DNA of 42,296 nucleotides from Lachnospiraceae bacterium (GTDB taxonomy: Bacteria; Bacillota; Clostridia; Lachnospirales; Lachnospiraceae). A program made the translations under genes and the position numbers. The stretch covers positions 1-42,296 of the forward strand of contig JAIDFQ010000009.1 in NCBI GenBank assembly GCA_029054245.1. Direction: 5' to 3'. The notes beneath the pieces are model-generated. The model worked only from the letters and a program-made list of their open reading frames with translations. It had not been told where the DNA came from and did not search any database. Positions 22,683 through 31,525 of this stretch are shown here, one piece after another; position 1 is the first letter of the stretch, and each line of letters starts with the position of its first letter.

Positions 22683-24026
22683 TTGGCGGCAAAAACAATT
22701 TCTTTTCCAAAGGGGAAGGGGCATCTTACACATAATAATAGGGATTTTATCTGCAATAATGTGGTGCCGGAAAGAACTGCTTGGAACCGGATTTACATAC
22801 AGGAATCATTGAGGGATGCATACGAGAAATGCTTCGGACAGTCGCTTCGGGATTATAATGCAGCACAGAAGCGCAAGGACAGGCAGAAGGAAGATTATCT
22901 GAAAGAGATAGAAAATTCCGGCAACAAGGAAAAGTCTTTTTATGAAAATATCGTACAGATAGGCAAAAAGACAGATACTCCGGTTGTGGGCGAAAACGGG
23001 ATGTTGACAGAGGACGCGAAAGCGGCGATAGAGGTCTTGGATCGTTATGCAAAGACGTTTCAAGAGCGCAATCCGAATCTATACTTATTCAACTGTGTGA
23101 TGCACTTGGACGAAGCAACGCCACATCTGCATATCGACTATATTCCGGTAGCGCATGGATATAAAAATGGCATGAAGACACGCAACAGTCTGACAAAGGC
23201 ATTCCAGCAGATGGGATTTGCAAAAGCGGTCAGTAGAAAGCAGAATGAAACTGTCGCATGGCAGGAACGGGAGAGGGAATATCTGACAGAACTGTGCAGG
23301 GAGCAGGGGATTGAGATAGAAGTTATCGGTGTACAGCGTGATAATCTGTCATTGCCGGAATATAAAGCCGCAATGCGAGAAGTGGAGGAGTTGGAACAAC
23401 AGGCGGTGGTGCTGGATAAGCGGAATGAGGCTCTTGAGCAGAAGACAGCAGAACTTCGTGGACAGGTGCAGGAAATGGAGGTACAAAACAATGAGCTGGT
23501 TTTACAGGCCCAGAAACTCACAGAGCAGATTGAGGAAGCGGAGGAAAAAGAAAAAGCGGCGAAGGAGGTTCTTGCGAAACATGATTTGAGGGCGGAAATA
23601 TTTAAAATGATTTCAAAGGAAGTGGCGGCAGAAACAAAAAATATGAAAAGCGTTGCTGTTCCAGTGACAAATCTTTTTGGCAGTGAGGAATATGTCAAAG
23701 TAAAGAAAAGTGACTGGAATAAAATGCTGGATGCTTTCAGTAAGGCGGTATCGAGAAATTATCTCTTGGAGAAGTATGAGAAGAAAATTTCCGGTCTGGA
23801 GAAAAAGATAGCTGTGCTTACAGATCAGGTTGAAAAACTAAAGAGGTTTGTAGCATCAAGAGGACTTGGAGAGGCGTTTGTGGAATTTATAAAATCGCTT
23901 GCGCCAAAGACCATGAAACAGAAACTGGAGGAGGCAAAAGAGGATGCCGCGGTACATAACCAGCAAAGAAAGTGTAGCCAGCAGGACATAGTAAGAAAGA
24001 ATAAGCAGTGGCAGCAGGAAATGTAA
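22683..24026 (+). CDS. MobV-family relaxase (plasmid recombination/mobilization enzyme)
   Basis: A 447-residue relaxase. The N-terminal catalytic region carries the metal-binding signature HLDEATPHLHIDYIP (about residues 141-155), typical of MobV/Pre enzymes. A coiled coil spans about residues 225-310 and the C-terminal half is charged and helical. The enzyme nicks oriT and leads the strand into a recipient using another element's secretion system. The start is a TTG after an AGAAAGAGAGTG stretch. It is followed by tnpV in the same direction. Confidence 0.92.
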   Translation: MAAKTISFPKGKGHLTHNNRDFICNNVVPERTAWNRIYIQESLRDAYEKCFGQSLRDYNAAQKRKDRQKEDYLKEIENSGNKEKSFYENIVQIGKKTDTPVVGENGMLTEDAKAAIEVLDRYAKTFQERNPNLYLFNCVMHLDEATPHLHIDYIPVAHGYKNGMKTRNSLTKAFQQMGFAKAVSRKQNETVAWQEREREYLTELCREQGIEIEVIGVQRDNLSLPEYKAAMREVEELEQQAVVLDKRNEALEQKTAELRGQVQEMEVQNNELVLQAQKLTEQIEEAEEKEKAAKEVLAKHDLRAEIFKMISKEVAAETKNMKSVAVPVTNLFGSEEYVKVKKSDWNKMLDAFSKAVSRNYLLEKYEKKISGLEKKIAVLTDQVEKLKRFVASRGLGEAFVEFIKSLAPKTMKQKLEEAKEDAAVHNQQRKCSQQDIVRKNKQWQQEM

Positions 24027-24053
24027 ATTTTTAAGGAAAGAGAGGAACAGACA

Positions 24054-24407
24054 ATGGATATAACTTACGAAAAATGTGGAGATTATTTAATTCCGAATCT
24101 AATCCCCGATACGGAGCCAAAGGGAGAGCTGAGAAAGTTTGGACTGATGCGGAAGTTTTATTTGGAGAACTATAGGAGAGGAATTTATTCGGGATTGCTG
24201 TTATCGGGAGAATTAAAGAAGCATCTGCTTATGATACAAGAACAGGCCGAGAAAAGATTTGATTTGCTGGTGGAGCAGATGTCAAAGAGGGAGGGAGTGA
24301 CGCAGCAGTTAAAGGCACAGGATCAGATGCTTTGGGTTCGGAGAAAGAATAGTGTTAGGGCGAGGGCGGAGGAAATTGTGAGGGAAGAGATAATCTTCTG
24401 TCTATAA
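24054..24407 (+). CDS. TnpV-family protein
   Basis: A 117-residue protein that matches the TnpV pattern: ITYEKCGDYLIPNL at the N-terminus, then YRRGIYSGLLLSGELKKHL, then a charged helical end. TnpV was named from Clostridium transposons (Tn4451/Tn4453 group); its function is unknown. It starts 27 bases after the relaxase and is probably cotranscribed. Confidence 0.85.
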   Translation: MDITYEKCGDYLIPNLIPDTEPKGELRKFGLMRKFYLENYRRGIYSGLLLSGELKKHLLMIQEQAEKRFDLLVEQMSKREGVTQQLKAQDQMLWVRRKNSVRARAEEIVREEIIFCL

Positions 24408-24598
24408 GTTGGAGAGAGCGTGGCGTTAGTCATGCTCTTTTATTACAAGGAAAAAGTTACTTTTGTGAGGAGTGATATAGCATTATGTTTGGGATTGCGT
24501 GAAAAAAAGCAGCAAAAGTGTGATGAAAAACACAAAAATGGTGGAAAACACAACGATATAGTGATATAATATGAAATATATTTGGAGGGAAATGACGA

Positions 24599-24802
24599 AT
24601 GAAAGTAAGTTATAATCGTTTGTGGAAATTAATGATTGATAAGAAAATGAAAAATTCGGAACTTCAAAAGAAAGCGAAGATAAGTGGCAATATCATTACA
24701 AGACTCAATAAAGACGAGTTTGTTTCTATGGAGACGATTGCGAAAATTTGTGATGTGCTTGAGTGTGGTGTTGATGATATTTTAGAATTTTCAAAGGACT
24801 GA
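24599..24802 (+). CDS. Small Xre/Cro-type regulator ahead of the type I restriction genes
   Basis: A 67-residue helix-turn-helix protein (LWKLMIDKKMKNSELQKKAKISGNIITRL..., ETIAKICDVLECGVDDILEF). It ends 7 bases before hsdM and could be a controller protein timing methylase against restriction. A TATAAT box lies upstream within the repeated GATATA text near 24556-24570. The start follows TTGGAGGG with a 10-base gap. Confidence 0.85.
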   Translation: MKVSYNRLWKLMIDKKMKNSELQKKAKISGNIITRLNKDEFVSMETIAKICDVLECGVDDILEFSKD

Positions 24803-24809
24803 GGAGGAT

Positions 24810-26387
24810 ATGGATGTGGCGGTAAAATCAAGGGCGAAAGAAGTCTCTATGGAGGAGGCTTTATGGAAGTCTGCGGATAAATTGAGAGGTTCTGTAGAAC
24901 CATCTGAATATAAGCATGTGGTATTAAGTCTGTTTTTCCTAAAGTTTGCAAGTGATAAATTTGAGGCTCAGAGATCAAAAATCATTGCAGATGGTATGGA
25001 GAAATTTGCGGATAATATTGCGTTCTATACAAAAGATAATGTGTTCTATTTACCGCAAGAAAGCAGATGGACTTATATTATGGAGAATGCCAAGCAGGAT
25101 GATATTGCTTTAAAAATAGATACAGCGCTTTTTACGATTGAGAAAACGAATCCCATTTTAAAAGGTGCTTTGCCGGATAACTATTATTCCCGTTTACAGA
25201 TTGATACGGTTAAATTGGCATCTTTGTTAGATGAAATCAATAAGATTGACACTACAAAGGATAAAGAGAACGATATTATTGGTCGTATGTACGAATATTT
25301 TCTGAGTAAGTTCGCTATTGCAGAGGGAAAAGGGAAAGGCGAATTCTATACACCTAAAACGATTGTAAATTTAATTGCAGAGTTGATAGAGCCCTACGAT
25401 GGAACATTATATGATCCGTGTTGTGGTTCGGGAGGTATGTTTGTACAGTCCATGAAGTTTATTGAGGCACATCATGGGAATAAAAAGAAAGTTTCCATAT
25501 ATGGGCAGGAATATACAAATACAACTTATAAGTTGGCGAAAATGAATCTGGCAATTCGGGGAATATCGGCGAATCTTGGAGAAATGGCAGCGAACACGTT
25601 TACAAATGACCAGCACAAAGATTTGAAAGCGGACTATATTATGGCAAATCCGCCGTTTAATCAAAAAGAATGGCGCGCTACTGATGAACTGACGGATGAT
25701 GCAAGATGGAATGGATATGAGGTACCACCGACGAGTAATGCAAATTATGGGTGGATATTAAATATTGTATCAAAAATGTCACAAAACGGTGTAGCAGGCT
25801 TTTTGCTCGCGAATGGTGCATTGTCTGATGATGGAACGGAGTTGAAAATCAGACAAAGATTGATTGAAAATGATTTGGTGGAAGCAATTCTGATATTGCC
25901 GAGGAATCTTTTTTATACGACGGATATCAGCGTAACTCTTTGGATTCTAAATAAGAATAAAAAAGAACGTACAGTGAATATGAATGGGGTGGAGAAACAT
26001 TATCGCAATCGGGAAAGGGAAATACTTTTTATGGATTTGCGGCAGATAGGAAGCCCGTATGAAAAGAAATACATAGAGTTGACAGAGGCGGATAGGGCAA
26101 AAGTGGTAGAAACTTACCATAAATGGCAGCAGGCAGGCTATGAAGATACTTATGAGAATATACCAGAATTTTGTTATTCTGCAGGATATGATGAGGTGGC
26201 AGAAAAAGGGTTTACGCTTGTGCCGAGCAGATACATTGAGTTTGTGAATCGGGACGAAACTATTGATTTTGATATGAAGATGAAAACGCTGCAGGCGGAG
26301 TTAAAGGAATTGCTGATTGAGGAGGAGAAATCGAAAGAGGATCTGTTCGAGGTATTTAAGGAGTTGGGATATGAAATCGAGTTATAG
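24810..26387 (+). CDS. hsdM: Type I restriction-modification DNA methylase (HsdM)
   Basis: A 525-residue N6-adenine methylase subunit. The N-terminal helical domain (LWKSADKLRGSVEPSEYKHVVL) is followed by the SAM motif DPCCGSGGM (about residues 206-214) and catalytic NPPF (about 284-287). A GEFYTPKTIVNLI stretch typical of HsdM lies before the SAM motif. An ATG at 24810 sits only two bases after GAGGAGG; a GTG at 24816 has better spacing and may be the true start. hsdS starts inside its last codons. Confidence 0.95.
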   Translation: MDVAVKSRAKEVSMEEALWKSADKLRGSVEPSEYKHVVLSLFFLKFASDKFEAQRSKIIADGMEKFADNIAFYTKDNVFYLPQESRWTYIMENAKQDDIALKIDTALFTIEKTNPILKGALPDNYYSRLQIDTVKLASLLDEINKIDTTKDKENDIIGRMYEYFLSKFAIAEGKGKGEFYTPKTIVNLIAELIEPYDGTLYDPCCGSGGMFVQSMKFIEAHHGNKKKVSIYGQEYTNTTYKLAKMNLAIRGISANLGEMAANTFTNDQHKDLKADYIMANPPFNQKEWRATDELTDDARWNGYEVPPTSNANYGWILNIVSKMSQNGVAGFLLANGALSDDGTELKIRQRLIENDLVEAILILPRNLFYTTDISVTLWILNKNKKERTVNMNGVEKHYRNREREILFMDLRQIGSPYEKKYIELTEADRAKVVETYHKWQQAGYEDTYENIPEFCYSAGYDEVAEKGFTLVPSRYIEFVNRDETIDFDMKMKTLQAELKELLIEEEKSKEDLFEVFKELGYEIEL

Positions 26388-27420
26388 AAAATTGGGAGAA
26401 TTTATTCAACAAGTAGATATAAGAAATAGAGATTTAAGCGTATCTAGGTTATTGGGAGTCAGTATTAGTAAATCTTTTATTGAATCCATTGCAAATACAG
26501 TAGGAACGGATTTTTCAAATTATAAGGTGGTCCATAAGGGGGAATTTGCATATGGACCTGTGACATCCAGAAATGGAGAGAAAATATCAGTAGCATTGTT
26601 GGAAGAAGATGAGTGTATTATTTCAAGTTCGTATATAGTGTTTAAGATAGTGACTGTAGAAAAGTTATTGCCAGAATATTTGATGCTTTGGTTTAGGAGA
26701 CCAGAATTTGATAGATATGCAAGATATAAATCTCATGGTAGCGTTCGGGAAATATTTGATTGGAATGAGTTGTGCGATATAGATTTGCCAGTTCCGGATA
26801 TTATAGAGCAAAGAAAAGTAGTTGAAGCGTATAAGATTGTAAAGAGGAGAATTGAACTTAAGCGGAAGATAAATGATAATTTAGAAGCGGCGTTGACAGC
26901 AGTGTTCTTCGACACTTTTTCCTCAAATAAGACCACAGAATGTTCTAAATTAAGCGAGCTAATGACCTTTGGCAACGGAAAAACTCGTCCTAAGACAGAT
27001 GGAACGATACCCGTTTACGGGGGAAATGGCGTGTTGTCCCACACCAACCAACATAATATTGAAAACGCTATTCTCATCGGCCGTGTTGGTGCGTATTGTG
27101 GCAGCGTTTATCTCGAACAAGGTATTTGCTGGGTAAGCGATAATGCCATTTTCGCAAAATCAAAAGTTTCAAAGGATGAGTTCTTTGATTACTTCCTTTT
27201 GAAAGGACTTAATCTTTTTAATCACCATGTTGGTACAGGGCAACAACTGCTTACACAGGAAATCTTGAACAATATAGATGTTGCCAAGTTCGATATTGAA
27301 CAAGTAGAAACCTTTAACAAGAAAGCAAAAGCGGTTTTTGAAACTATTTCCACAAATCAAAGCGAAATTGTACGAATCCAAGAACTGTCAGATTTACTGC
27401 TTTCTCGTTTGGCAGGTTAA
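26371..27420 (+). CDS. hsdS: Type I restriction specificity subunit (HsdS)
   Basis: 349 residues with two target-recognition domains: the first about residues 5-150 (KLGEFIQQVDIRN..., ending at DIIEQRKVVEAYKIVKRR), the second about 190-330. Each is followed by a helical conserved region. The protein is rather short for two full domains. The second domain has a clearly different, less AT-rich base composition than the first, which suggests domain exchange. The ATG at 26371 follows AAGGAG and overlaps hsdM by 17 bases. Confidence 0.9.
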   Translation: MKSSYRKLGEFIQQVDIRNRDLSVSRLLGVSISKSFIESIANTVGTDFSNYKVVHKGEFAYGPVTSRNGEKISVALLEEDECIISSSYIVFKIVTVEKLLPEYLMLWFRRPEFDRYARYKSHGSVREIFDWNELCDIDLPVPDIIEQRKVVEAYKIVKRRIELKRKINDNLEAALTAVFFDTFSSNKTTECSKLSELMTFGNGKTRPKTDGTIPVYGGNGVLSHTNQHNIENAILIGRVGAYCGSVYLEQGICWVSDNAIFAKSKVSKDEFFDYFLLKGLNLFNHHVGTGQQLLTQEILNNIDVAKFDIEQVETFNKKAKAVFETISTNQSEIVRIQELSDLLLSRLAG

Positions 27421-27462
27421 GCCGCTAAATTATCATTTATATACATTCAATAGGAGAAAGCA

Positions 27463-28326
27463 TTGCAAAAAGTAAAAGAGCATTATGTACCACAATTTTA
27501 TTTGAATAAATTTGTTAATGAAAATGGACTATTGCATATATATGATTTGAGGCAAAAGAAGTTTTATACACAGAAACCTAAAAATGTATGTTTCAAGAAA
27601 AATCTATATGAAACGGAATGGCGGAATGCAAATCCAAAGCTTGGTAAGTATGTACTGGTTAATAATATTGAAAATGAATTTTGCAGGTATGAAAGTGAAT
27701 TTGCAATACTATTACAGAAAATTATTGCTATATGTACTTCTGAACAAAATCCCAATGCTTTGATATTATATGGTAAAGAGAAGGAAGTGCTGTTTCGTTT
27801 TGTAGTTAATCTTATGGTTCGTAATCCATTAAATATGGATTCACTTGCATTATCTGAGATGCCAGAGAAAATAAAGAATTCAGATGAAATGGCACTTTTT
27901 AGAGATGTAATGTGTAAAATGGGTTTAGGTGGTGCTGACTCTATTTATTTGGCTGCTCAAAAAAATGTAATGCTTACCGATGAGATAGAAGGTAGTTTTC
28001 CACAAGAATATTCCCAATATTTAAAAAAGTTCTGTTTTACATTTTTTTATGCTTCTAATAGCGAGTTTATTACAAGTGATATACCAGTATGTTTAGGGAA
28101 TGATTGTACGATATCTGATGAAGATAAAACTTGTCTATATCTTGTGCTAAGTCCTAAGATTGCTGTATTATTTGGTAATTATAATATGCTCCAGATACAT
28201 AAAAACAGAATGATAAAAATCGAAAGTGAAATTGTTGATTTGTTTAATATTCAGATTGTAAAGCATCATAATTACATTAATATGCTGATTGGAACTTCAA
28301 GAGAACTAATTGAAAAATATGTATAG
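27463..28326 (+). CDS. DUF4238-family protein inserted between hsdS and hsdR
   Basis: 287 residues beginning with the DUF4238 hallmark EHYVPQFYLNKFVN, followed by IYDLRQKKFYTQKPKNVCFKKNLY and a late FYASNSEFITSDIPV. The family's function is not known. It is found repeatedly in defence and restriction loci, so a role as nuclease or accessory toxin is possible but unproven. The TTG start follows AGGAG. The gene is AT-rich compared with flanking hsdM and hsdR and looks like a later insertion; the hsdR frame begins immediately at its stop. Confidence 0.8.
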   Translation: MQKVKEHYVPQFYLNKFVNENGLLHIYDLRQKKFYTQKPKNVCFKKNLYETEWRNANPKLGKYVLVNNIENEFCRYESEFAILLQKIIAICTSEQNPNALILYGKEKEVLFRFVVNLMVRNPLNMDSLALSEMPEKIKNSDEMALFRDVMCKMGLGGADSIYLAAQKNVMLTDEIEGSFPQEYSQYLKKFCFTFFYASNSEFITSDIPVCLGNDCTISDEDKTCLYLVLSPKIAVLFGNYNMLQIHKNRMIKIESEIVDLFNIQIVKHHNYINMLIGTSRELIEKYV

Positions 28327-28333
28327 CGAGGAA

Positions 28334-31300
28334 ATGAATAAAATGTCATTTAACGAACACGCATTAGAACTATCTATTATAGAACTTTTACAAAACAAAG
28401 GCTACATACATCAGACAGGCAGCGAGTTGGTTCGTGAAAAGTCAGAAGTTCTGATAGTAGACGATTTAAAAGAATATTTACGTACCCGATATGCTTCGGA
28501 TGAACTGACAGAAAGTGAAATTGACAGTATTATTCTCTCTTTGTGCACTGTAGGTGGAACTTTGTATGAATCCAACAAAACTGTTATGTCTATGATAATA
28601 GACGGATTTGTGTTTAATCGCGAGGATTGTAACAAGAAAGATGTATTTATCGAATTGATAAACTATGGAGAGCCTAAAAAGAATATTTTTAAGATTGTAA
28701 ATCAACTGGAAATAGAAGGATATAATTATCAGATTCGTATTCCTGATGGCATTATTTATGTGAATGGACTTCCATTAGTGGTATTAGAATTTAAGACTGC
28801 AATACAGGAAAACACGACCATAATGGATGCATACACGCAGCTGACAGTCAGATATCAAAGGGATATTCCGGAAATTTTCAAATACAATGCATTCGTGGTT
28901 ATCAGCGATGGGGCAAACAGTAAGTATGGTTCCTTGTTCACATCATATGAATTTTTCTATGCATGGAGAAAGGTTTATGATGATGACAAGGAAATGGATG
29001 GTATCAATTCTTTGTTCACGATGATAGATGGCCTGTTTGCACAGGACAGGCTTTTGGCAGTAGTAAAGAATTTTATCTACTTTCCTGATTCTACAGACAG
29101 TAACGCGAAAGTAGTGTGCAGATATCCACAGTTTTTTGCAGCCAATAATCTGTATGAAAGTGTGAAAGCACATATGAAGCCAAATGGCGATGGTAGAGGT
29201 GGTACATATTTTGGAACAACCGGATGCGGGAAAAGCTATACAATGCTTTTTCTTACACGAATGATTATGAAAAGCAGTTATTTCAAAAGCCCGACTATTT
29301 TAATTATTACCGATAGAACCGATTTAGACGATCAGCTTTCCAAACAGTTTGTTGTGTCTAAACAGTTTATTGGGGACAACAATGTAATAAGCATAGAGTC
29401 AAGAGATAAGCTGCGAGAGGAATTACAGGGTAAACCAAGCGGCGGGGTGTATTTGACGACAATACAGAAGTTTACGGAAGATACACAGCTTTTGACAGAC
29501 AGGTATAATGTGATCTGTATTTCGGATGAGGCTCACCGTTCGCAGATTAACCTTGATATGAAAGTTAAAGTTACGGATAAAGGCGTAAATAAAACGTATG
29601 GTTTTGCCAAGTACCTGCATGATTCTTTGCCGAATGCAACTTATATTGGTTTTACAGGGACGCCGATTGATGCTACGGTGGAAGTGTTTGGAGATATTGT
29701 CGGGCATCCATATACCATGACAGAGGCAGTGAAAGATGAAATAACGGTAAATCTTGTTTATGATGGACGGGCGGCAAAGGTAACATTGCGTGAGGACAAG
29801 CTGCGCGAAATCGAAGAGTACTATGATAAATGTGCCAGTATTGGAACATCTGAAGAACAGATTGAGGAAAGCCAAAAAGCGGTAGCGCATCTGGATGCGA
29901 TTATTGGCGATCCGGACAGGCTAAAAGCAGTAGCAAAAGACTTTGTATCACATTATGAGAAAAGAGTAGAAGAAGGTTCGACAGTAGCGGGCAAGGCAAT
30001 GTTTGTATGTGCAAACAGACTGATAGCCTATGCGTTTTACCTGAATTTGATGGAACTTCGTCCTGAGTGGAAAGAAAAGAGAAAAGCACCGCAGGATGTG
30101 GAATTAACAGAGAAAGAGGAAAAGGAATTAAAACCCATAGAGAAAGTGCGCCTTGTCATGACAAGAAATAAGGATGATAAAAAAGAACTTTATGAGATGC
30201 TGGGTACAAAAGAAGACAGGAAGGAATTGGACAGGCAATTTAAAAATGTAAAATCTAATTTTAAAATAGCGATTGTGGTTGATATGTGGCTGACGGGATT
30301 TGATGTGCCATGTCTTGATACAATTTATATTGATAAGCCAATTCAGCAGCATACATTGATACAGACGATTTCCAGAGTGAACCGTGTCTATGAGGGCAAG
30401 GACAGAGGCGTGATTGTCGATTATATTGGTATCAAGAAAAACATGAATGTTGCGCTTCGCAAATATACAAATTTTGAGAAAGAGGAACTGGATGACGTTA
30501 GTCAGGCGGTGACGATTGTTTTAGATCAGCTTGAAGTATTAGACCAGATGTTTCACAATTTTAACGCAAAGGATTACTATGAGGGAAGTCCGGTTGACCA
30601 GTTAAATTGTCTAAACAGAGCAGTAGAATATGTCCAGTTGACACAGGACTTGGAACTTCGGTTTATGGCGGCAGTGAGGAAAATGAAACAGGCATTTAAC
30701 TTATGCAGTTCCAGTGAACAATTTACCAGCGCAGATATTGAAAAAGTGCATTTTTATCAGGCAGTGCGCTCGGTACTGTTTAAGCTGACAAAAGGAGAAG
30801 CGCCGGATATTTCCCAGATGAATGCCAAAGTTCGCAAATTGTTGGATAGTGCAATACAGTCTGACGGTATTGAGGAACTATTCGAAACGGGGAAACATAT
30901 AGATGTTGATATTTTCAGTGATGAGTATATGGCAAGGATTGAAAAGATTCCTATGCCTAATACGAAGATTAAAGCATTGCAGAGATTGTTGTCTTATGCT
31001 ATTGAAGAGTTTAAGCGGGTAAATAAAATCAAAAGTATTGAATTTGCTGAGAGAATGAAAGCGGTGGTAGAAACCTATAATAACCGAAGGAAAGATGAAG
31101 CATTTGCAAATGAAGTTCTTGATGATGTGGCAAATCAACTTACGGATTTAATACAGGAATTGAAAGAGGAAAGAAACTCCTTTAAAAATGTAGGCATTGA
31201 TTATGAGGAAAAAGCCTTCTTTGATATTTTGCTCGCAGTATCGAAGAAATATGAATTTGAATATCCGAAAGATAAAATGATTGCATTATCGAAAGAGATT

Positions 31301-31483
31301 CGGGCAGTTGTGGACGATAAAGCAAAATATACGGATTGGTCTACCAGAGAGGACATCAAAGCAAATCTGCAGGTGGATCTGATTATTTTGCTTGATAAAT
31401 ATGATTATCCGCCAGTTACGATTGATGATGTTTATAAAGAAGTGCTGGAACAGGCGGAGAATTTTAAAAAGTATGCGAAGTGA
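28334..31483 (+). CDS. hsdR: Type I restriction endonuclease motor subunit (HsdR)
   Basis: About 1,049 residues. The N-terminal nuclease region carries the PD-(D/E)xK motif in LPLVVLEFKTA. The superfamily 2 motor has Walker A FGTTGCGKSYTM, DEAH box ISDEAHRSQ, motif III YIGFTGTPID and helicase motif VI QTISRVNRVYEGKDRG. The C-terminal helical domain contacts HsdM. Together with hsdM and hsdS it forms a complete system that cuts unmodified DNA after translocation. The start is ambiguous: ATGs at 28334 and 28343 (MSFNEHALELSI) and a TTG at 28310 are in frame; the sequence homologous to other HsdR proteins begins near 28343. Confidence 0.95.
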   Translation: MNKMSFNEHALELSIIELLQNKGYIHQTGSELVREKSEVLIVDDLKEYLRTRYASDELTESEIDSIILSLCTVGGTLYESNKTVMSMIIDGFVFNREDCNKKDVFIELINYGEPKKNIFKIVNQLEIEGYNYQIRIPDGIIYVNGLPLVVLEFKTAIQENTTIMDAYTQLTVRYQRDIPEIFKYNAFVVISDGANSKYGSLFTSYEFFYAWRKVYDDDKEMDGINSLFTMIDGLFAQDRLLAVVKNFIYFPDSTDSNAKVVCRYPQFFAANNLYESVKAHMKPNGDGRGGTYFGTTGCGKSYTMLFLTRMIMKSSYFKSPTILIITDRTDLDDQLSKQFVVSKQFIGDNNVISIESRDKLREELQGKPSGGVYLTTIQKFTEDTQLLTDRYNVICISDEAHRSQINLDMKVKVTDKGVNKTYGFAKYLHDSLPNATYIGFTGTPIDATVEVFGDIVGHPYTMTEAVKDEITVNLVYDGRAAKVTLREDKLREIEEYYDKCASIGTSEEQIEESQKAVAHLDAIIGDPDRLKAVAKDFVSHYEKRVEEGSTVAGKAMFVCANRLIAYAFYLNLMELRPEWKEKRKAPQDVELTEKEEKELKPIEKVRLVMTRNKDDKKELYEMLGTKEDRKELDRQFKNVKSNFKIAIVVDMWLTGFDVPCLDTIYIDKPIQQHTLIQTISRVNRVYEGKDRGVIVDYIGIKKNMNVALRKYTNFEKEELDDVSQAVTIVLDQLEVLDQMFHNFNAKDYYEGSPVDQLNCLNRAVEYVQLTQDLELRFMAAVRKMKQAFNLCSSSEQFTSADIEKVHFYQAVRSVLFKLTKGEAPDISQMNAKVRKLLDSAIQSDGIEELFETGKHIDVDIFSDEYMARIEKIPMPNTKIKALQRLLSYAIEEFKRVNKIKSIEFAERMKAVVETYNNRRKDEAFANEVLDDVANQLTDLIQELKEERNSFKNVGIDYEEKAFFDILLAVSKKYEFEYPKDKMIALSKEIRAVVDDKAKYTDWSTREDIKANLQVDLIILLDKYDYPPVTIDDVYKEVLEQAENFKKYAK

Positions 31484-31525
31484 TATATTAAATGGATAGA
31501 TGATTTTTAGAGGAGAATATAAATC

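Noticed and set aside
24054-24407. TnpV as evidence of an active transposon
   Set aside because: No accompanying transposase, resolvase or inverted repeats are seen around it; the name reflects family history only.
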